Assembly (NCBI GenBank): GCA_900323505.1
Contig: OOIN01000002.1
Coordinates: forward strand, 1,550,001 to 1,614,000
Source: Ustilago trichophora
Lineage: Eukaryota; Basidiomycota; Ustilaginomycetes; Ustilaginales; Ustilaginaceae
DNA: 64,000 nt
Direction: 5' to 3'
Shown piece by piece: positions 62,280 to 64,000 of the stretch (position 1 is the stretch's first letter; each line of letters begins with the position of its first letter). Below the pieces are notes generated by a model. That model ran no database searches, was not told where the DNA came from, and saw only the letters and a program-made list of their open reading frames with translations. A program made the translations under genes and the position numbers.

Positions 62280-63488
62280 ATGAAGGAGGTCACACGGAAG
62301 ATGATGACCGACGTGGCGGTCTTTGCCATGAGCCAGGTCGCCTTCTACTACGCATTCAAATACGTCATGTCTTCCTTGGATCCAAATCGACAGAAGCGAC
62401 AGGACTCGAAAAAGGTCGCCGACGCCAAGCTGGGCAAGCTCGGATTGCGTGGCAAGGATCTACAACTCAACGAGTACGAGGAGCAGATTTCGGCCGAGCT
62501 CATTCTCCCCGAAGACATCCCAGTCGACTTTGCTTCCATCGGTGGACTGGATGGCATCATCTCCTCGCTGCAGGAGAGCGTCATTGCACCTCTATGCTAC
62601 CCAGAGCTCTTTGCCAACGCTAGCGGTTTGCTCGGAGCACCCAAGGGAGTGTTGCTGTACGGACCTCCAGGCACCGGTAAGACCATGCTGGCAAAGGCAT
62701 TGGCAAAGGAGAGCGGCGCCACATTCATCAACATGCATGTCTCAACGCTCACCAACAAGTGGTTCGGCGAGTCCAACAAGCTTGTAGCTGCGCTCTTCAG
62801 CTTGGCACGCAAGCTGCAGCCTTCCATCATCTTCATCGACGAGATCGACAGCTTCCTTCGTGAGCGTGCCACAGGTGATCACGAGGTGACTGGCATGATG
62901 AAGGCCGAGTTCATGACCATGTGGGACGGACTGACCTCCTCGACAGATCGCATCATGGTGCTGGGTGCTACCAACCGACCCAACGATATCGACTCTGCCA
63001 TCTTGCGCCGATTGCCGAAGCGGTATGCCGTCTCGCTTCCCAGCGCCGCGCAGCGTGAGAAGATCCTCTCCATCATGCTCTCGGCAACACCACTCGATCC
63101 CAACTTTAGCATCGCGGAGGTCGTCAAGCGCACCGAGGGCTACAGCGGTAGCGATCTGAAGGAGCTGTGCAGGAACGCAGCCATGAGGCCAGTGCGCGAG
63201 TTCCTTCGCAGCAAGCAAGGCCGAGAGTCGGTGGCCGAGAGGAGACGTCTGGCAGCTGCTGGAGCAGGATTGGGTGGAAAGGCGAGCATCGATGGCACTC
63301 CCAACGGTACTCTGACGCCTTCCGAGGGTGATGTCGCAGCCGCAGCCGCAGCCGCATCCACGCCCGCATCCAAGATCGAATCGAGGCCACTTCGGAACTC
63401 GGACTTCTTCGTAATTGATTCCGCAGCGACGCCCGTCAATGGATCGAGGGCAGCACCGATGGCGGTCGATGAAGACCCGCTAGATTAA
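62280..63488 (+). CDS. MSP1: Mitochondrial outer-membrane AAA ATPase Msp1 (ATAD1)
   Basis: Msp1/ATAD1 extracts mislocalised tail-anchored proteins from the mitochondrial outer membrane and peroxisomes. The ATG at 62280 gives 402 residues beginning MKEVTRKMMTDVAVF; the first membrane segment (about 10-30, VAVFAMSQVAFYYAFKYVM) is the N-terminal anchor. The AAA core has Walker A GPPGTGKT (128-135), pore-loop region NKWFGES, Walker B IIFIDEID and sensor/arginine elements (GATNRPNDID, LRRLPKR), all as in the family. The C-terminal 90 residues, after REFLRSKQGR, are a low-complexity extension (Ala, Gly, Ser, Thr-rich) not conserved in yeast Msp1. Start choice relies on the transmembrane helix directly after the Met. 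Confidence 0.94.
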   Translation: MKEVTRKMMTDVAVFAMSQVAFYYAFKYVMSSLDPNRQKRQDSKKVADAKLGKLGLRGKDLQLNEYEEQISAELILPEDIPVDFASIGGLDGIISSLQESVIAPLCYPELFANASGLLGAPKGVLLYGPPGTGKTMLAKALAKESGATFINMHVSTLTNKWFGESNKLVAALFSLARKLQPSIIFIDEIDSFLRERATGDHEVTGMMKAEFMTMWDGLTSSTDRIMVLGATNRPNDIDSAILRRLPKRYAVSLPSAAQREKILSIMLSATPLDPNFSIAEVVKRTEGYSGSDLKELCRNAAMRPVREFLRSKQGRESVAERRRLAAAGAGLGGKASIDGTPNGTLTPSEGDVAAAAAAASTPASKIESRPLRNSDFFVIDSAATPVNGSRAAPMAVDEDPLD

Positions 63489-64000
63489 AGATCAATTCCA
63501 TCGCAATTTCCTGATCCAGCTAGACTTCGGGAGCACCTGTGCAATGCAAGCCACACAATCGCGCACGCCCATGCCGATTTGTGCAAAACACGTAGCGAGA
63601 AGCATGCTTTAGGGTTTGGATGCGGAGGTCAGACATAGCAACACGATAGACACGCAGTGAGCGCAGGCAGCAGGCGAGCTGTAGCCTGAGTACCTGGCGT
63701 TCGGCTCGGCTCGGCGTACGGTCGAAGGATGCCGACGACAGGTTTGTACTTGTACGATGACGAGACAGCATCAGCAATATAATATTCTTCCAGAACATTC
63801 TGTTACCAGAAACTAGGCCGTGAGCGAATAAAGGCCTCGAGATGACGGATCAGATCCATGAGGCAGGGACAACAGGTGCAATTAGATTATCTGATATGCA
63901 AAGGCTAGGGTAGCTTCGACACTCAAGCTAGTAGAAGGGAGCAGGACTTTGATAGAAGCGAGAGTTGGGTTAGGAAGCACCCTTGAGCGGTCTTGCATGA
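63489..64000. other. Right-end flank
   Basis: 512 bp downstream of MSP1 with no supported gene; a minus-strand ORF at 63520-63798 has no recognisable family. Confidence 0.55.

Noticed and set aside
63520..63798. 92-codon minus-strand ORF at the right edge
   Set aside because: No recognisable domain or start context; probably flank of MSP1 or of a gene beyond the window.

Overview
The window looks like nuclear DNA of a smut fungus (Ustilaginales, Basidiomycota). Support: large, mostly intronless genes with a few short GT-AG introns, strong GC-type codon use, CT-rich leaders and long homopolymer tracts between genes, plus gene families typical of basidiomycete yeasts (BRF1, Mvp1, Bbc1, MOB3/phocein, RPAP1, Pup3, Msp1, NDUFS4). 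Species cannot be fixed from the sequence alone. I support 20 protein-coding genes (one cut by the window edge) and one intron-containing tRNA gene. No rRNA, CRISPR array or intact transposon was seen.

Layout. 1-863: N-terminus of an unknown disordered Ser/Pro/Arg-rich protein (minus strand). 864-9728: about 8.9 kb without a recognisable gene, rich in microsatellites, which is exceptional here. 9729-18409: sorting nexin Mvp1, TFIIIB subunit BRF1 and a secreted, C-terminally anchored alpha/beta hydrolase, all plus strand. 19049-27004: MOB3/phocein (minus) and a 1499-residue Zn2Cys6 regulator (plus), divergent over 1.9 kb. 27680-34320: Bbc1-like actin-patch protein (minus), a three-intron DUF202 membrane protein (plus) and a small CsbD-like stress protein (minus).

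36566-41873: a HIT (Fhit-like) domain fused in frame to a YciC/ZagA-type COG0523 GTPase, then a Sec14-like CRAL-TRIO protein (both minus). 43818-47960: a JMJD7-like hydroxylase (minus), an orphan Ser/Thr-Pro-rich protein (plus) and a zinc-knuckle protein resembling a retroelement ORF1/gag product (minus). 49745-49847: tRNA-Ala(TGC). 50355-63488: tail-anchored FHA protein, TAF13, RPAP1, complex I subunit NDUFS4, proteasome subunit beta-3 and the mitochondrial AAA ATPase Msp1.

The genes do not form one pathway. Themes are transcription machinery (BRF1, TAF13, RPAP1), mitochondria (NDUFS4, Msp1), endocytosis and lipid traffic (Mvp1, Bbc1, Sec14-like) and possible STRIPAK signalling (MOB3, perhaps the FHA protein). 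The most unusual item is the HIT-COG0523 fusion. Next come the 8.9 kb gene-free stretch, a TACTGTA motif that recurs in intergenic DNA, and the stand-alone zinc-knuckle gene. Splice sites were chosen by eye from GT-AG signals, reading-frame continuity and family knowledge.
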